The notes: generated from the letters alone by a model not told the origin. Counted from the stretch's first letter, positions 46,479 to 56,953 are shown. The stretch: DNA of 64,000 bases from Flagellimonas aequoris (GCF_003584165.1 NZ_QXFJ01000007.1:124001-188000); one strand, 5' to 3'. Translations and numbers: made by a program.

Positions 46479-46687
46479 ATCGATATAAAAACTCCAACTG
46501 ATGATGAATTTTATAATAAAATAAGCCTTTACTACAGGTTCTACATATAATTTCGAATTATTTTCCCTTCCATTTTTACCACATTCCCAAAACTTAAAAC
46601 TACCACCCATTTAACGGCTTTGCAGTGTTTTAATTTAATGAAATAACCGTTACCTTCACAGCTTATGACCAAAACCAACCCACGAAC
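46479..46687. promoter_or_regulatory. Divergent promoter region
   Basis: A 209-base AT-rich gap separates the TonB-C lipoprotein from the aminotransferase operon and must carry promoters in both directions. I found no element with both -33 and -7 matches. Confidence 0.35.
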
Positions 46688-47566
46688 ATGCTGCCCAAAG
46701 GTAATTTTCCTGCAAAGGTCTATTTGAACGGTGAAATTGTAACCAGTGAAAACGCCACCATTTCGGTATTTGACCGTGGATTCCTCTTCGGGGATGGCAT
46801 TTATGAGGTAATGGTACAACTCGAAAACGGCATTTTTTACAAAAAGGCCCATTTGGACCGACTACAGGAAAATCTGGTCAAAATTGGTATCGAGTATCAG
46901 GTGTCCGAGCTGGAAAAAGAAATCGAACCCTTATTGATTGCTTCGGAACTTGTGGACCAGCCCTGTCTTATCTACATGCAGGTTACCCGTGGTGTGGCCC
47001 CTCGAAAGCATTCCTACCCAAAGGGTATTCCCGCCACTGCGATGATGTACGCCCTACCCTTTCAATTGCCCTACATCAACCAAAAGAACATGCATGCCAT
47101 TTTGCAAACCGATTTTAGATGGCACCGCTGTGATATCAAATCCATTTCCTTGTTGGGCAACATCATGAGCAACGAGGCCGCCATGCTGGCCGGAACGGGT
47201 GAAGCTGCTTTAGTACGTGATGGCATCATTACCGAGGGATCGCATACCAACATCTTTTTTGTCAAAGATGACACGGTGATCACCCATCCTGCCAACGAGC
47301 ATATTTTGGATGGCATCACCCGAAAAATACTTGTGAAGCTTTGCCAAGAATTGAATATCCCACTGGTAGAAAGAGGGATTTCCGTGGAAGAAATACCAAC
47401 CATGGAAGAGGCCTTTTTCACAGGGACTTCAACTCAAATTGCGTCCATTGCTCAATTGGACAATCATACCTTTCATGCACCTGATGACTTTGGCCCCATA
47501 ACCCGAAAACTGCAGGATGCCCTTGCTTCCCTAAAAGAAATCGACACCTCTGAAGTGACCTTATAA
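46688..47566 (+). CDS. Class IV aminotransferase, D-amino-acid type
   Basis: A 292-residue PLP enzyme of fold type IV. It has YLNGEIVTSENATISVFDRG, FGDGIYEVM, the catalytic Lys151 in CDIKSISLLGN, and the phosphate-binding TEGSHTNIFFV. The RGVAPRKHSYP segment near 101-111 resembles the carboxylate-trapping loop of D-alanine aminotransferases, which favours D-amino acids over branched-chain or lyase activity. First gene of a four-gene plus-strand operon with D-aminoacylase, which supports that choice. Confidence 0.85.
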   Translation: MLPKGNFPAKVYLNGEIVTSENATISVFDRGFLFGDGIYEVMVQLENGIFYKKAHLDRLQENLVKIGIEYQVSELEKEIEPLLIASELVDQPCLIYMQVTRGVAPRKHSYPKGIPATAMMYALPFQLPYINQKNMHAILQTDFRWHRCDIKSISLLGNIMSNEAAMLAGTGEAALVRDGIITEGSHTNIFFVKDDTVITHPANEHILDGITRKILVKLCQELNIPLVERGISVEEIPTMEEAFFTGTSTQIASIAQLDNHTFHAPDDFGPITRKLQDALASLKEIDTSEVTL

Positions 47567-47576
47567 AAATGTAATT

Positions 47577-49160
47577 ATGATTCATAAAATACCACCTTTT
47601 GTTAGCACGATGACTCTTTTGGTATCCGTGTTGATTCTTTCATCCTGCAGCGAGCAATACGACCTGCTTATTCTGAACGGAACCGTTTATGACGGCAAGG
47701 GAGGGGAACCCGTTGTGACCGATATTGCCATCAAAGATTCCATGATCGTGGCCATGGGAGATTTGGATAATGTCAAGGCGCTTCGCATCATTAATGCCGA
47801 AGGATTGGCCGTTTCCCCTGGTTTTATCGATATGCATGCCCATTTAGAACCGATTATGGAACTGAATTCCTGCGAAAGCCATGTAAGACAAGGAGTGACC
47901 ACCGCGTTAGGCGGTCCGGATGGTAGCTCGCCCTACCCCATGAAACCTTTCATGGACAGTCTTCAACAAAAGGGTATTGGCATGAATGCCGCCTTTTTGG
48001 TGGGCCATAATACGGTAAGAAGAAATATCATGGGACTCGAAAATAGGGCTCCTACTCCCGAAGAACTCAAAGCTATGGAAGCAGAGATCGACAGTGCTAT
48101 GAAAGATGGGGCGTATGGTATTTCCACTGGCTTGAAATACTTGCCCGGGGCCTTTTCCAAAGTGGATGAAGTCATCGACCTTTCCAAAGTGGCCTCCAAA
48201 TACGGGGGCATCTATACATCCCATTTACGGGAGGAAGGACTGGGACTTTTCGATGCTGTGCAAGAAGCCATCCAAATTTCCGAGGATGCCGATATTCCCG
48301 TAATCCTTACCCATCACAAAGCCATTGGAAAGCCTATGTGGGGAAAGAGTGCCCGAACCTTGGCCATGGTAGATTCCGCAAGAGCAAAGGGATTGGACAT
48401 AAAAATGGACCAATACCCTTACGCAGCCAGTTATACCAGTATTTCGGTGCTTATCCCAAGTTGGGCAAGGGCTGGTGGTCAAGAAGAATTCAAGGCACGG
48501 GTGGAAGACCCAGTACTTCGTGACAGTATTAAAAATGGGATTGTCTTTAATATTTTGAACGACCGGGGCGGTTCAGATCTGGACCGAATCCAATTCGCGA
48601 AAGTAGAGTGGGCCCCAGAACTGGAAGGAAAAACATTAAAGTATTGGTGTGAACAACACAATTTGGAGCCCTCCGTGGAAAATGGGGCGGACTTGGTCAT
48701 CAAGGCTCAATTGAACGGTGGGGCATCCTGTGTATACCATGCCATGGCCGAAGAAGATGTGGAGCGCATCATGAAGCACCCCATGACCATGATCGGTTCG
48801 GACGGGCGTTTGGTGGAACCAGGTATGGGTCACCCACACCCCCGTTGGTATGGCACCTTCCCAAGGGTATTGGGACGTTATGTGAGGGAAAAGCATACCT
48901 TGGAACTTTCCGAAGCCATACGTAAAATGACCTATCTGCCAGCCCAGAGCCTCAATCTTACAGACCGTGGACTCATCAAGGAAGGGATGAAGGCAGATAT
49001 CACTATATTCAATCCAGAGACCATCATCGACAAAGCCACTTTTGAAAAACCTCATCAATACTCCGAAGGCATCGAATATGTTTTGGTGAATGGAGGGTTG
49101 GCCGTGGATGAAGGTGAGTTCAAGGATATTAAATCAGGAAAAGTATTACGTAAACAATAG
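47577..49160 (+). CDS. N-acyl-D-amino-acid deacylase (D-aminoacylase) lipoprotein
   Basis: A 527-residue amidohydrolase with a lipoprotein signal (Cys24 in LILSSC). It has the metal motif PGFIDMHAHLEP, the NSCESHVRQGVTT block containing the Cys characteristic of D-aminoacylases, ILTHHKAIG with metal-binding His, and GSDGRL with the catalytic Asp. KADITIFNPETI is the usual C-terminal strand of the family. It removes acyl groups from N-acyl-D-amino acids, probably at the periplasmic face. It follows the aminotransferase by 10 bases. Confidence 0.88.
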   Translation: MIHKIPPFVSTMTLLVSVLILSSCSEQYDLLILNGTVYDGKGGEPVVTDIAIKDSMIVAMGDLDNVKALRIINAEGLAVSPGFIDMHAHLEPIMELNSCESHVRQGVTTALGGPDGSSPYPMKPFMDSLQQKGIGMNAAFLVGHNTVRRNIMGLENRAPTPEELKAMEAEIDSAMKDGAYGISTGLKYLPGAFSKVDEVIDLSKVASKYGGIYTSHLREEGLGLFDAVQEAIQISEDADIPVILTHHKAIGKPMWGKSARTLAMVDSARAKGLDIKMDQYPYAASYTSISVLIPSWARAGGQEEFKARVEDPVLRDSIKNGIVFNILNDRGGSDLDRIQFAKVEWAPELEGKTLKYWCEQHNLEPSVENGADLVIKAQLNGGASCVYHAMAEEDVERIMKHPMTMIGSDGRLVEPGMGHPHPRWYGTFPRVLGRYVREKHTLELSEAIRKMTYLPAQSLNLTDRGLIKEGMKADITIFNPETIIDKATFEKPHQYSEGIEYVLVNGGLAVDEGEFKDIKSGKVLRKQ

Positions 49161-49169
49161 CACCTCAAC

Positions 49170-50471
49170 ATGATGAAAAAAACTACAATAGCATTTGTTC
49201 TTGCCTTAGGAATGGCAACTTGCATTCTTAACGCACAAGAAACTCCAACCATTGAAAAGCAGTATACCAAGGAAATTGAAAAATTGACCAAAGCCAAAAA
49301 GGTCAAGGCTGCCTTCGAAATTATCAAGGGTCAAATGGACCAGACCACAGCGGACCTCATTACCCTTACGGAAGTGTTGGCACCTCCTTTCATGGAAGAT
49401 GAAAAAGGAAAGGTATTCGCCAAAATGTTGGAAGAAGCTGGTATTGACAGTATCTGGACCGATAAAGTCGGAAACGTCATCGGCCTCAGAAAAGGAACCT
49501 CAGGCGAATCAGGATATGTGGGTGTGGATGCCCATTTGGATGTGGTTTTTCCCGAAGGCACCGATGTGACCGTTCAAAAAGTGGGCGATACGCTCAAAGC
49601 CCCCGGAATCGGGGACGACACTAGGGCTTTGGCCATGCTCATCAGTATGTTGAAGGCCATGAACAAGGCCGATATCAAAACCGGAAAAGATGTATTGATC
49701 GTGGGTTCTGTTGGTGAGGAAGGCCTAGGTGACCTTCGTGGCATGAAATATATGTTCAACGAATCCGGGTTGGACATCGATTCATGGATTGCCATTGATG
49801 GTGGCAGTATGGGCAGAATCAGCAATGCTGGACTGGGTTCCAAACGCTACAAATTGGAAATCAAGGGAAAAGGAGGCCACTCTTGGGGGGCCTTCGGTTT
49901 GGCCAATCCACATCATGCCTTAGGTAAGGCCATCGATGTTTTTTCCGAAGCAGCTTGGGACTACACTTCCGGGGATATTCCCAAGACCAGTTTCAATGTA
50001 GGTCGAATTGGAGGTGGTACTTCTGTCAATTCCATTCCCTTTGAATCTTGGGCGGAAATAGATATGCGGGCCATCGACCCCAAAAATTTGGATGAAATTG
50101 AGGCTATCTTGAAAAATTCCGTGGAGAAGGCCATTACAGCGTATAATGCCAGTGGTGTTAAGGGGGAAGTAACCTATGAGCTGATTAAGATCGGGGACAG
50201 ACCTTCTGGCGAGTTGCCTGGTTCCCTACCCTTGATCCAACGTACCATGGCCGCAACCCAGTACTTTGGTGTTGTCCCTAGTTTGGGGCGTGGTTCCACC
50301 AATATCAACATACCTGTTTCCAAAGGAATTCCATCGGTATGTATCGGTCGTGGTGGAAAAGGTGGCGGCGCCCATTCCCTACACGAATGGTATTTGAACG
50401 ACGAACCAGGGGATGAATCCATCCAATTGGCTTTATTGGTCACCTTGGCCCAGACAGGATTGGAAAAATAA
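49170..50471 (+). CDS. Exported M20 family metallopeptidase
   Basis: A 433-residue protein with a signal peptide (to about residue 22, ILNAQ). The M20 fold is shown by metal and catalytic motifs: GVDAHLDVVFPEG, IGDDTRALA, GSVGEEGLGDLRG (catalytic Glu pair), KGGHSWGAFG for the lid domain, and the C-terminal GAHSLHEW. Family members cleave dipeptides, N-acyl amino acids or tripeptides. Here the neighbours suggest release of amino acids from D-containing peptides (inference). It lies nine bases after D-aminoacylase. Confidence 0.9.
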   Translation: MMKKTTIAFVLALGMATCILNAQETPTIEKQYTKEIEKLTKAKKVKAAFEIIKGQMDQTTADLITLTEVLAPPFMEDEKGKVFAKMLEEAGIDSIWTDKVGNVIGLRKGTSGESGYVGVDAHLDVVFPEGTDVTVQKVGDTLKAPGIGDDTRALAMLISMLKAMNKADIKTGKDVLIVGSVGEEGLGDLRGMKYMFNESGLDIDSWIAIDGGSMGRISNAGLGSKRYKLEIKGKGGHSWGAFGLANPHHALGKAIDVFSEAAWDYTSGDIPKTSFNVGRIGGGTSVNSIPFESWAEIDMRAIDPKNLDEIEAILKNSVEKAITAYNASGVKGEVTYELIKIGDRPSGELPGSLPLIQRTMAATQYFGVVPSLGRGSTNINIPVSKGIPSVCIGRGGKGGGAHSLHEWYLNDEPGDESIQLALLVTLAQTGLEK

Positions 50472-50475
50472 GGTG

Positions 50476-52104
50476 ATGAGAATTTGGAACCCTAAAATAG
50501 TAAGCTGTTTTCTTTTCCTCTTGTGGGCCGCTACATATGGCCAACTGGATACGGAAAAAGAAGCGCAAATCGATAACCTGTTCCAAGCATGGAACAAGCC
50601 CAATCACCCTGGAGGCGCCATAGCCATTATGCAAAGCGATAAGGTGGTGTACTCCAAAGCCTATGGATTGGCCAGTATGGAATACTTGGTACCCAATTCC
50701 ACGGGAACTTTGTTCAATGTGGCCTCAGTTTCCAAACAGTTCAGTGCATTGGGTATTGTGCTATTGCAGGAACAGGGTAAACTATCCATTGATGATACCA
50801 TCGACAAATACATTGATGGACTTGCTCCTTTTGGCAGTAAGATTACCATCCGTCAGATGATGCACCATACCAGCGGCCTTCGGAGCCTCCATGCCCTCTT
50901 TGCCTTGGCAGGATGGCGTAATGACGACTCGCGGACCAATGCAGATCTAGATCGAATCATGGCACTTCAAACGGAACTTAATTTTGAGCCGGGTTCCGAG
51001 TATCTCTACTGCAACACAGGATATATGTTCTTGGCCAACATTATTGAAAAAGTGACCCATAAGTCCTTTATGGATTTTATGAAGGAAGACATTTTCATTC
51101 CTTTGGGCATGCACGAAACCTATGTGGAAGATCGCTACGATCGGATTGTCCCGAACAACGCTACCTCCTACTATACCCAAAGAAATGGCTTTATCCGAGC
51201 GGTGGAGTATTGGGGTTATGTGGGTTCTGGCAATATGCACACCACTACGGCAGACCTATTAAAATACCTGAAAAACTATTATGATCCGCAACCTGGATGG
51301 GAAAACATATTCCGAACCATGCAGACCTTAGACCCCTTGAACGATGGAAGTTATCTAGAGTACGCTTTTGGTGTGAATGTAGACAAACTATATGGTAAAA
51401 AACGGATTACCCATGGCGGTTCCATTGGGGGTTTCCGTTCCAATGTAGCGGTATTCCCAGAGGAGAAAACGAGTATTGCCATCATCACCAATTTTTCATC
51501 TTCGGGACCTGGGGGCAAATCCAATGACATTGCCGGTATTCTATTCGGCAAGCCCGCTCCTTTTAAAAAGTTGAAGGTGGCGAAAATTTCAAAGTCGACC
51601 ATGGAATCCTATGCAGGTGATTATTGGGATGATGACACCTATGAAGAACAGCAAGTCACCATAAATGGCGATACGTTGTTTTTGGGCCGCAGAACCGCTT
51701 TTCTTCCTGTTGCCGAAGGAAAATTTGAAGCCTTGGATTCCCAAAATGGCACCAAATTGGAGTTCCATGAAAATGAATTTGACTACATCCCAGGCTCCAA
51801 TCGATCACTTCATTTTAAAAAATTCAAAGAAGAACCCCTAACCGATGCCGATGCAGCAGAATATGTGGGAGCTTATTACAGTCCCGAGATCCATACCTCC
51901 TATTCCATCTTTTATAGGGAAGGTAAGTTGTATGCCTTTCATATACGATTTGGTGAATTGACCCTCACGCAAAAATTCAAGGATTTATTACAGGGTGAAT
52001 ATCCATTGAGCACATTAAAATTCAAGCGTGAAAATGGAAAGATTACCGGAGTTTGGATTTCCGATGGCAGGGTACGAAACCTATGGTTTGAAAAAACGGA
52101 ATAA
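50476..52104 (+). CDS. Exported serine hydrolase (beta-lactamase/D-aminopeptidase-like)
   Basis: The ATG at 50476 (or the GTG one codon earlier) follows the M20 stop by 4 bases and opens a signal peptide (to about residue 22, ATYGQ); 542 residues. The class C beta-lactamase fold is complete: S84-V-S-K87, YCNTGY as the YxN motif, and HGGSIGG. A C-terminal lipocalin-like region (about 370-540) with repeated beta strands resembles the accessory domains of D-aminopeptidase/esterase EstB types. It is last in the operon and followed by an intrinsic terminator. Confidence 0.88.
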   Translation: MRIWNPKIVSCFLFLLWAATYGQLDTEKEAQIDNLFQAWNKPNHPGGAIAIMQSDKVVYSKAYGLASMEYLVPNSTGTLFNVASVSKQFSALGIVLLQEQGKLSIDDTIDKYIDGLAPFGSKITIRQMMHHTSGLRSLHALFALAGWRNDDSRTNADLDRIMALQTELNFEPGSEYLYCNTGYMFLANIIEKVTHKSFMDFMKEDIFIPLGMHETYVEDRYDRIVPNNATSYYTQRNGFIRAVEYWGYVGSGNMHTTTADLLKYLKNYYDPQPGWENIFRTMQTLDPLNDGSYLEYAFGVNVDKLYGKKRITHGGSIGGFRSNVAVFPEEKTSIAIITNFSSSGPGGKSNDIAGILFGKPAPFKKLKVAKISKSTMESYAGDYWDDDTYEEQQVTINGDTLFLGRRTAFLPVAEGKFEALDSQNGTKLEFHENEFDYIPGSNRSLHFKKFKEEPLTDADAAEYVGAYYSPEIHTSYSIFYREGKLYAFHIRFGELTLTQKFKDLLQGEYPLSTLKFKRENGKITGVWISDGRVRNLWFEKTE

Positions 52105-52130
52105 CACAATTTGGTCTTTATGGCCTTATA

Positions 52131-52170
52131 AAAAGGAACCCCCGCATGTAGCAGGGGTTCTTTTCTTTTT
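52131..52170 (+). terminator. Rho-independent terminator of the D-amino-acid operon
   Basis: GAACCCC (52136-52142) pairs with GGGGTTC (52154-52160) around an 11-base loop, extended by an AAAA/TTTT pairing and followed by TTTTCTTTTT. It lies 26 bases after the serine hydrolase stop and just before the convergent efflux gene. Confidence 0.9.
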
Positions 52171-52189
52171 CAATCAGCAATTTTCATCC

Positions 52190-53629
52190 TCAATTTTCCA
52201 ATCGCCCGGAATCAAGGGCCATGGATCGTATCAAATTGACACGTTCGGTAAGTTCCTGTCCAAAAAGTTGGACACTAAGGCGCTCCGCTTCAAGGACCTG
52301 ACGTTCGGCATCCACCACATCAATATAGTTTACCAATCCCTTTCTATATCGTTCATTGGTCAATAGGGCAGCGTCCCTTGCGGCCACCACGAACTCCTGT
52401 TGCGCCAACAACTGTTCCCGTATCCAATGCAAATTGGAGAACGCATTTTCTACCTGTTTGTAAGATTGAAGCAGGTTTTGCTCATAATTTCTATGTTCCT
52501 CATCCAATTCACTCTTTCTCAACTTAATCTCAGCGCGCTTCTTACCTCCTTCAAATACAGGAAGAGAAGCCGTAACACCCGCAAACCAGGTCCTGCTATC
52601 CCTTTCTATAAGATTGTCCGAAGCTCCGGAAAGATAACCGTAAGCCCCACTCAATTGGAATGAGGGCAACAATTGTTTCTTTTGATTGACCAGCATTTTT
52701 TCCGCTGACTCTATCATCAATTTTGAAGCCCGTAAATCCGGTCTGGTAACCACCAATGAATCTTTCCTCAAAAATTCAACATTGGGTGGAAGATATTGGA
52801 TGTTGGCATGGGGCACCTCAAACGTACTGGCATCCTCCCCGACCAACGTGGCCAAAATGAGTTCTATTTCGGACCTTAATCTTTGGGTGTTTTTGAGTTG
52901 CACCTGTACCGAAGCCAATTCGGTTTTTGCCCTAAGTTCATCGATTTGGCTCACCAGACCTGCGTTGTAACGCGTTGAAGCTATCTCCAGATTATCGAGT
53001 CTAGTTTTTTCCGTATGCTTCAACAAGTCGATTTCGGCATCCAAACGGACCATTAAAAAATAATTACTGGCCACTTCGGTGGTGACTTCCAATACTATCT
53101 GTTTGCGGTTTTCTTCCGTGGCTTTATAGAGCAGATTATTGGCCTCCAAATTGTTGAAATTTTTCCCAAAAACATCCAATTCATAGGAAGCCGTGACCGG
53201 AGCTTGGTAGGTACTCAAAGTTGCCGGTCCCAGTTGCCCTCCAAATGGATTGGGTCGGTTGGCCGAAAACTCCTGTCTCGTGAACGATGGTTCCACCCGA
53301 ATGGTCGGGAACATAGTCGACATGGCGATATGTTTGTTGGCCTTGGCCTGGTTCAGTTTGGCCAACGCGATTTTTAAATCAAGGTTCTGCTCGAGGGCCT
53401 TGCTTTCCAAAGTATCAAGAGCTGGATAGCCAAAAGATTTCCACCACTGTTTATCTTGTGTGATGGGCCATACATTTTGACTTATGGTATCATTTCCAAT
53501 ATACAGTACCACAGTCTCTTTGGATGTATCCCGCCATCTCCATTTAGAAGTATCCATCTCCTGCCCATGGGCAGAGAGCACCCCAAAAAGGATCAAAACG
53601 GATTTTATAATTGTTCTTGAATATTTCAT
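52190..53629 (-). CDS. TolC/OprM-type outer-membrane efflux protein
   Basis: A 479-residue protein with a signal peptide (to about residue 22, LSAHGQ) and no lipobox. The two long alpha-helical repeats of the OEP family are visible: NLDLKIALAKLNQAKANK followed by PTIRVEPSFTRQEF, then the second repeat with FEGGKKRAEIKLRKSELD and YRKGLVNYIDVVDAERQVLEAE. It forms the outer-membrane channel of the RND pump encoded directly upstream (8-base gap). It is the last gene of the efflux operon. Confidence 0.9.
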   Translation of the reverse strand: MKYSRTIIKSVLILFGVLSAHGQEMDTSKWRWRDTSKETVVLYIGNDTISQNVWPITQDKQWWKSFGYPALDTLESKALEQNLDLKIALAKLNQAKANKHIAMSTMFPTIRVEPSFTRQEFSANRPNPFGGQLGPATLSTYQAPVTASYELDVFGKNFNNLEANNLLYKATEENRKQIVLEVTTEVASNYFLMVRLDAEIDLLKHTEKTRLDNLEIASTRYNAGLVSQIDELRAKTELASVQVQLKNTQRLRSEIELILATLVGEDASTFEVPHANIQYLPPNVEFLRKDSLVVTRPDLRASKLMIESAEKMLVNQKKQLLPSFQLSGAYGYLSGASDNLIERDSRTWFAGVTASLPVFEGGKKRAEIKLRKSELDEEHRNYEQNLLQSYKQVENAFSNLHWIREQLLAQQEFVVAARDAALLTNERYRKGLVNYIDVVDAERQVLEAERLSVQLFGQELTERVNLIRSMALDSGRLEN

Positions 53630-53637
53630 TCCTGTTA

Positions 53638-56600
53638 TTAGTTTAATTCGATTGCCTTTGTTTTTCTTTTCCCAATATTTCTACAGAGCACATAAAAAAC
53701 CGGTGTGAACAGTAAACCAAAAAAGGTTACTCCCAACATTCCACTGAACACTGCCGTTCCCAAGGAGCGTCTCATTTCTGCCCCGGCCCCGGATGCCAAT
53801 ACCAAGGGTACAACACCCAAAATGAAGGCAAATGCGGTCATTAATATGGGACGAAGTCTTAATCGAGCCGCTTCCATGGCCGCTTTTTCCAAAGGATATC
53901 CTTGGTCTTCCAACTGCTTGGCAAACTCCACTATTAGGATGGCATTTTTACTGGCCAATCCCACAAGGACCACTAATCCAATCTGGGTAAGGATGTTATT
54001 GTCCATACCCACCAATCCAATGCCCGTCATGGATGACAGCAAACACATGGGTACAATCAGGATCACGGCCAAGGGAAGTACCCAACTTTCATATTGTGCT
54101 GCCAACAAGAGGAACACAAACAAGACGGCCAACCCAAAGGCAATCCCTGCGGTATTTCCTGATTCTTTTTGTTGATAGGCCAGTTCAGTCCATTCATAAT
54201 CAATTCCCTCGGGCAAGATTTGGTCAGCCAAGCGTTCCATGGCTTCAAGGGCCTCCCCTGAGCTGTAGCCAGGGTTAACGTTACCCGAAAGTGCCAATGC
54301 CGGGTAAAGATTGTATCTGGGTACCCGTGCTGGTCCCGAAATATCCCTTAACTGGCCTACAGCACTCAAGGGTACCATTTCACCATTCCTGTTCCGTACC
54401 CTTATCCGGGTAAGGTCTTGGGGAGTATATCGATATTCCCCATCTGCTTGTGCCGTTACCCTGAACGTTTTCCCCTGCATGTTAAAGTCATTCACAAAGG
54501 CAGAACCCATGTACACTTCCATGGCACTGGAAATCTCTTCGATTGGCACTCCCATGGTCTGGGCTTTCTCCTTGTCCAGATCAAAGAACAATTGTGGTGA
54601 ACTCGAATTGAAGAAAGTGAAGACACTGTTGAGTGCAGGGTCTTGGTTGGCTGCCGCCATGAGTTGATACCCAGCCTGCAACAACTGCTCCGTACCCAAT
54701 CCCCCACGATCTTGGATCATCATTTTGAATCCACCTGCGTTTCCAATTCCGCGAACCGGAGGAGGAGCCACCACCACGGTAAAGGCATCGTCAAAAGGAG
54801 CCAACTTTTTGGTCAGCTCTTGCTGTAATCCCTTAAAGGTGATGCCTTTTTTCTTACGGGTCTCAAAATCCTCCAGAGCCGTGAAAATGGCCCCGGCATT
54901 GGAGGAGTTCGTAAAGGTAGCCGCATCAAAACCTGTGAAAGCCACGGCATTCTTCACCCCATCAATGGTTAAAACACTGTCAATGGCCTTTTGCATTACC
55001 TTATCGGTCCGTTCCAAAGAAGAACCGGGAGGCAATTGGATAATGTTGATGAAATAGCCTTGATCCTGTTCCGGAATAAATCCTGTAGGTATTCGGCTAA
55101 AGGCAAAAACGGTTAGCACGATTAGTCCCACATAAGAGAGCAATACCCATTTGCGCTTCGCGATAAATTTTTGGGTAATATTCCCATACTTCAACGATAC
55201 CCAATCCATGACTTTATTAAAGCCAGAAAAGAACTTGGGAACAAAACCGAACCTTGCTGTCGCCACTTTTTCATGGTCTTCTTCCTTATGTTTTTTCATG
55301 ACGATGGCCGCCATTGCAGGACTCAACGTAAGTGAGACAAATACAGAGATCATAGTAGCCACGGCCACGGTAACACCAAATTGACTGTAGAACGCTCCAC
55401 TGATTCCTTTTAGGAATATGGTTGGCAAGAACACAGCAACCAATACCAATCCCATGGCCACCAAGGCTCCTCCTACTTCATCCATGGTCTTTCTTGCCGC
55501 TTTTTTAACGCCCATGCCATCCCGAAGGTTCCGCTCCATATTTTCCACGACCACAATAGCATCATCCACCACAATACCAATGGCCAGTACCAGACCGAAA
55601 AGGGTCAAGTTGTTCAGGGAATATCCCAATCCCTGCATCACTGCAAAAGTTCCAATAAGGGATACGGGTATCGCCAAAATTGGTATGATGGCGGCCCTCC
55701 ACGTCTGGAGAAACAAAATGATTACCAACACTACAAGGATGATGGCTTCGTAGATAGTCCCTCCAACCTCGTCAATGGACTGCGCAATGAATTCCGTTGG
55801 GTTGTAGGCAACTCTATATTCCACCCCTTTTGGAAAGTCTTTGGAAACTTCCTTCATGGTATTTAAAATGGCATCCGCGGTTTCCAATGCATTGGTTCCC
55901 GGTCTTTGAAACACGGGAAGCGCCACGGCAGGGTACTTATCCAGATATCCTTTGGTGGCATAACTTGCCGAACCCAATTCCACCCGACCAATGTCCTTCA
56001 CCCTTACCAACTGGCCTCTATCCCCGTTTCTAACAATAATGTCCTCAAATTCCTCTTTGGTATTGAGCCTACCCTGGGTCTGTATGTTTACCTCAAAGGC
56101 ATTCTGATCCATTAAGGGTTGTTGGTTCAAGGTACCACCGGCTACCTGGACGTTCTGTGCCCTCAAGGCACTGAGTACCTCGTTGGGCGTCATGTCCATA
56201 CTGGCCATTTTATCTGGGTTGAGCCAAATTCTCATCGAATATTGATCCCCACCAAACATCCTTACATTTCCTACCCCGTCAATCCTTGAAATCTTGTCGA
56301 TGATCTGGAAATTGGCATAGTTGGCCAGATAGGTTTGGTCATACGTATTGTCAGGAGAAATCATGTGGATGACCAACATAAGGTCCGGAGAACTCTTCTG
56401 TGTGGTGATACCGAGTCGTCTTACCTGTTCGGGCAATCTAGGCTCGGCAATGGCCACTCTGTTCTGTACAAGTACCTGTGCTTGGTCCACATCAACCCCT
56501 TGTTTAAAGGAGATGGTGAGGTTCAGCAACCCGTCGTTGGTTGCTTGGGACAACATATAGATCATCCCCTCCACCCCGTTGATTTCCTGCTCCAATGGCG

Positions 56601-56793
56601 TGGCGACGGTCTTGGAAATGGTCTCCGCGCTCGCCCCTGGATACGCAGCGGTCACTACCACCGTAGGGGGAGCCACTTCCGGATATTGTGACACCGGAAG
56701 CGAGAAATAAGCCAATCCCCCAAGGATCATCAAAATGATGGAAATCACAATGGAAAGGATGGGCCTTTTTATAAAATTATGCGTGAATTTCAT
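53638..56793 (-). CDS. RND family (HAE1) efflux pump inner-membrane subunit
   Basis: The start is ATG 56793, giving the typical MKFTHNFIKRPILS N-terminus; 1051 residues, the standard AcrB/MexB length. It has SQYPEVAPPTVVVTAAYPGA, the twelve-helix layout, two periplasmic loops, FGLVLAIGIVVDDAIVVVEN with the proton-relay Asp pair, and FKMMIQDRGG in the second pore domain. It exports amphiphilic or toxic compounds using the proton gradient. Middle gene of an MFP-RND-OMF operon. Confidence 0.95.
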   Translation of the reverse strand: MKFTHNFIKRPILSIVISIILMILGGLAYFSLPVSQYPEVAPPTVVVTAAYPGASAETISKTVATPLEQEINGVEGMIYMLSQATNDGLLNLTISFKQGVDVDQAQVLVQNRVAIAEPRLPEQVRRLGITTQKSSPDLMLVIHMISPDNTYDQTYLANYANFQIIDKISRIDGVGNVRMFGGDQYSMRIWLNPDKMASMDMTPNEVLSALRAQNVQVAGGTLNQQPLMDQNAFEVNIQTQGRLNTKEEFEDIIVRNGDRGQLVRVKDIGRVELGSASYATKGYLDKYPAVALPVFQRPGTNALETADAILNTMKEVSKDFPKGVEYRVAYNPTEFIAQSIDEVGGTIYEAIILVVLVIILFLQTWRAAIIPILAIPVSLIGTFAVMQGLGYSLNNLTLFGLVLAIGIVVDDAIVVVENMERNLRDGMGVKKAARKTMDEVGGALVAMGLVLVAVFLPTIFLKGISGAFYSQFGVTVAVATMISVFVSLTLSPAMAAIVMKKHKEEDHEKVATARFGFVPKFFSGFNKVMDWVSLKYGNITQKFIAKRKWVLLSYVGLIVLTVFAFSRIPTGFIPEQDQGYFINIIQLPPGSSLERTDKVMQKAIDSVLTIDGVKNAVAFTGFDAATFTNSSNAGAIFTALEDFETRKKKGITFKGLQQELTKKLAPFDDAFTVVVAPPPVRGIGNAGGFKMMIQDRGGLGTEQLLQAGYQLMAAANQDPALNSVFTFFNSSSPQLFFDLDKEKAQTMGVPIEEISSAMEVYMGSAFVNDFNMQGKTFRVTAQADGEYRYTPQDLTRIRVRNRNGEMVPLSAVGQLRDISGPARVPRYNLYPALALSGNVNPGYSSGEALEAMERLADQILPEGIDYEWTELAYQQKESGNTAGIAFGLAVLFVFLLLAAQYESWVLPLAVILIVPMCLLSSMTGIGLVGMDNNILTQIGLVVLVGLASKNAILIVEFAKQLEDQGYPLEKAAMEAARLRLRPILMTAFAFILGVVPLVLASGAGAEMRRSLGTAVFSGMLGVTFFGLLFTPVFYVLCRNIGKRKTKAIELN

Positions 56794-56953
56794 ATTGAAA
56801 TATTGGTTTTTTGATTTACTATGTATTTGTTGTTCCTTTTGAATTTTGAAAAGACCTGCCCTAGCTTGCCCCATCTATAATGGGACAAGCTTGTATAAAA
56901 GGGCTTTGTAATGTGAAATACTTACAGGCCTGTTCAAAAAGGATATTGGATGC

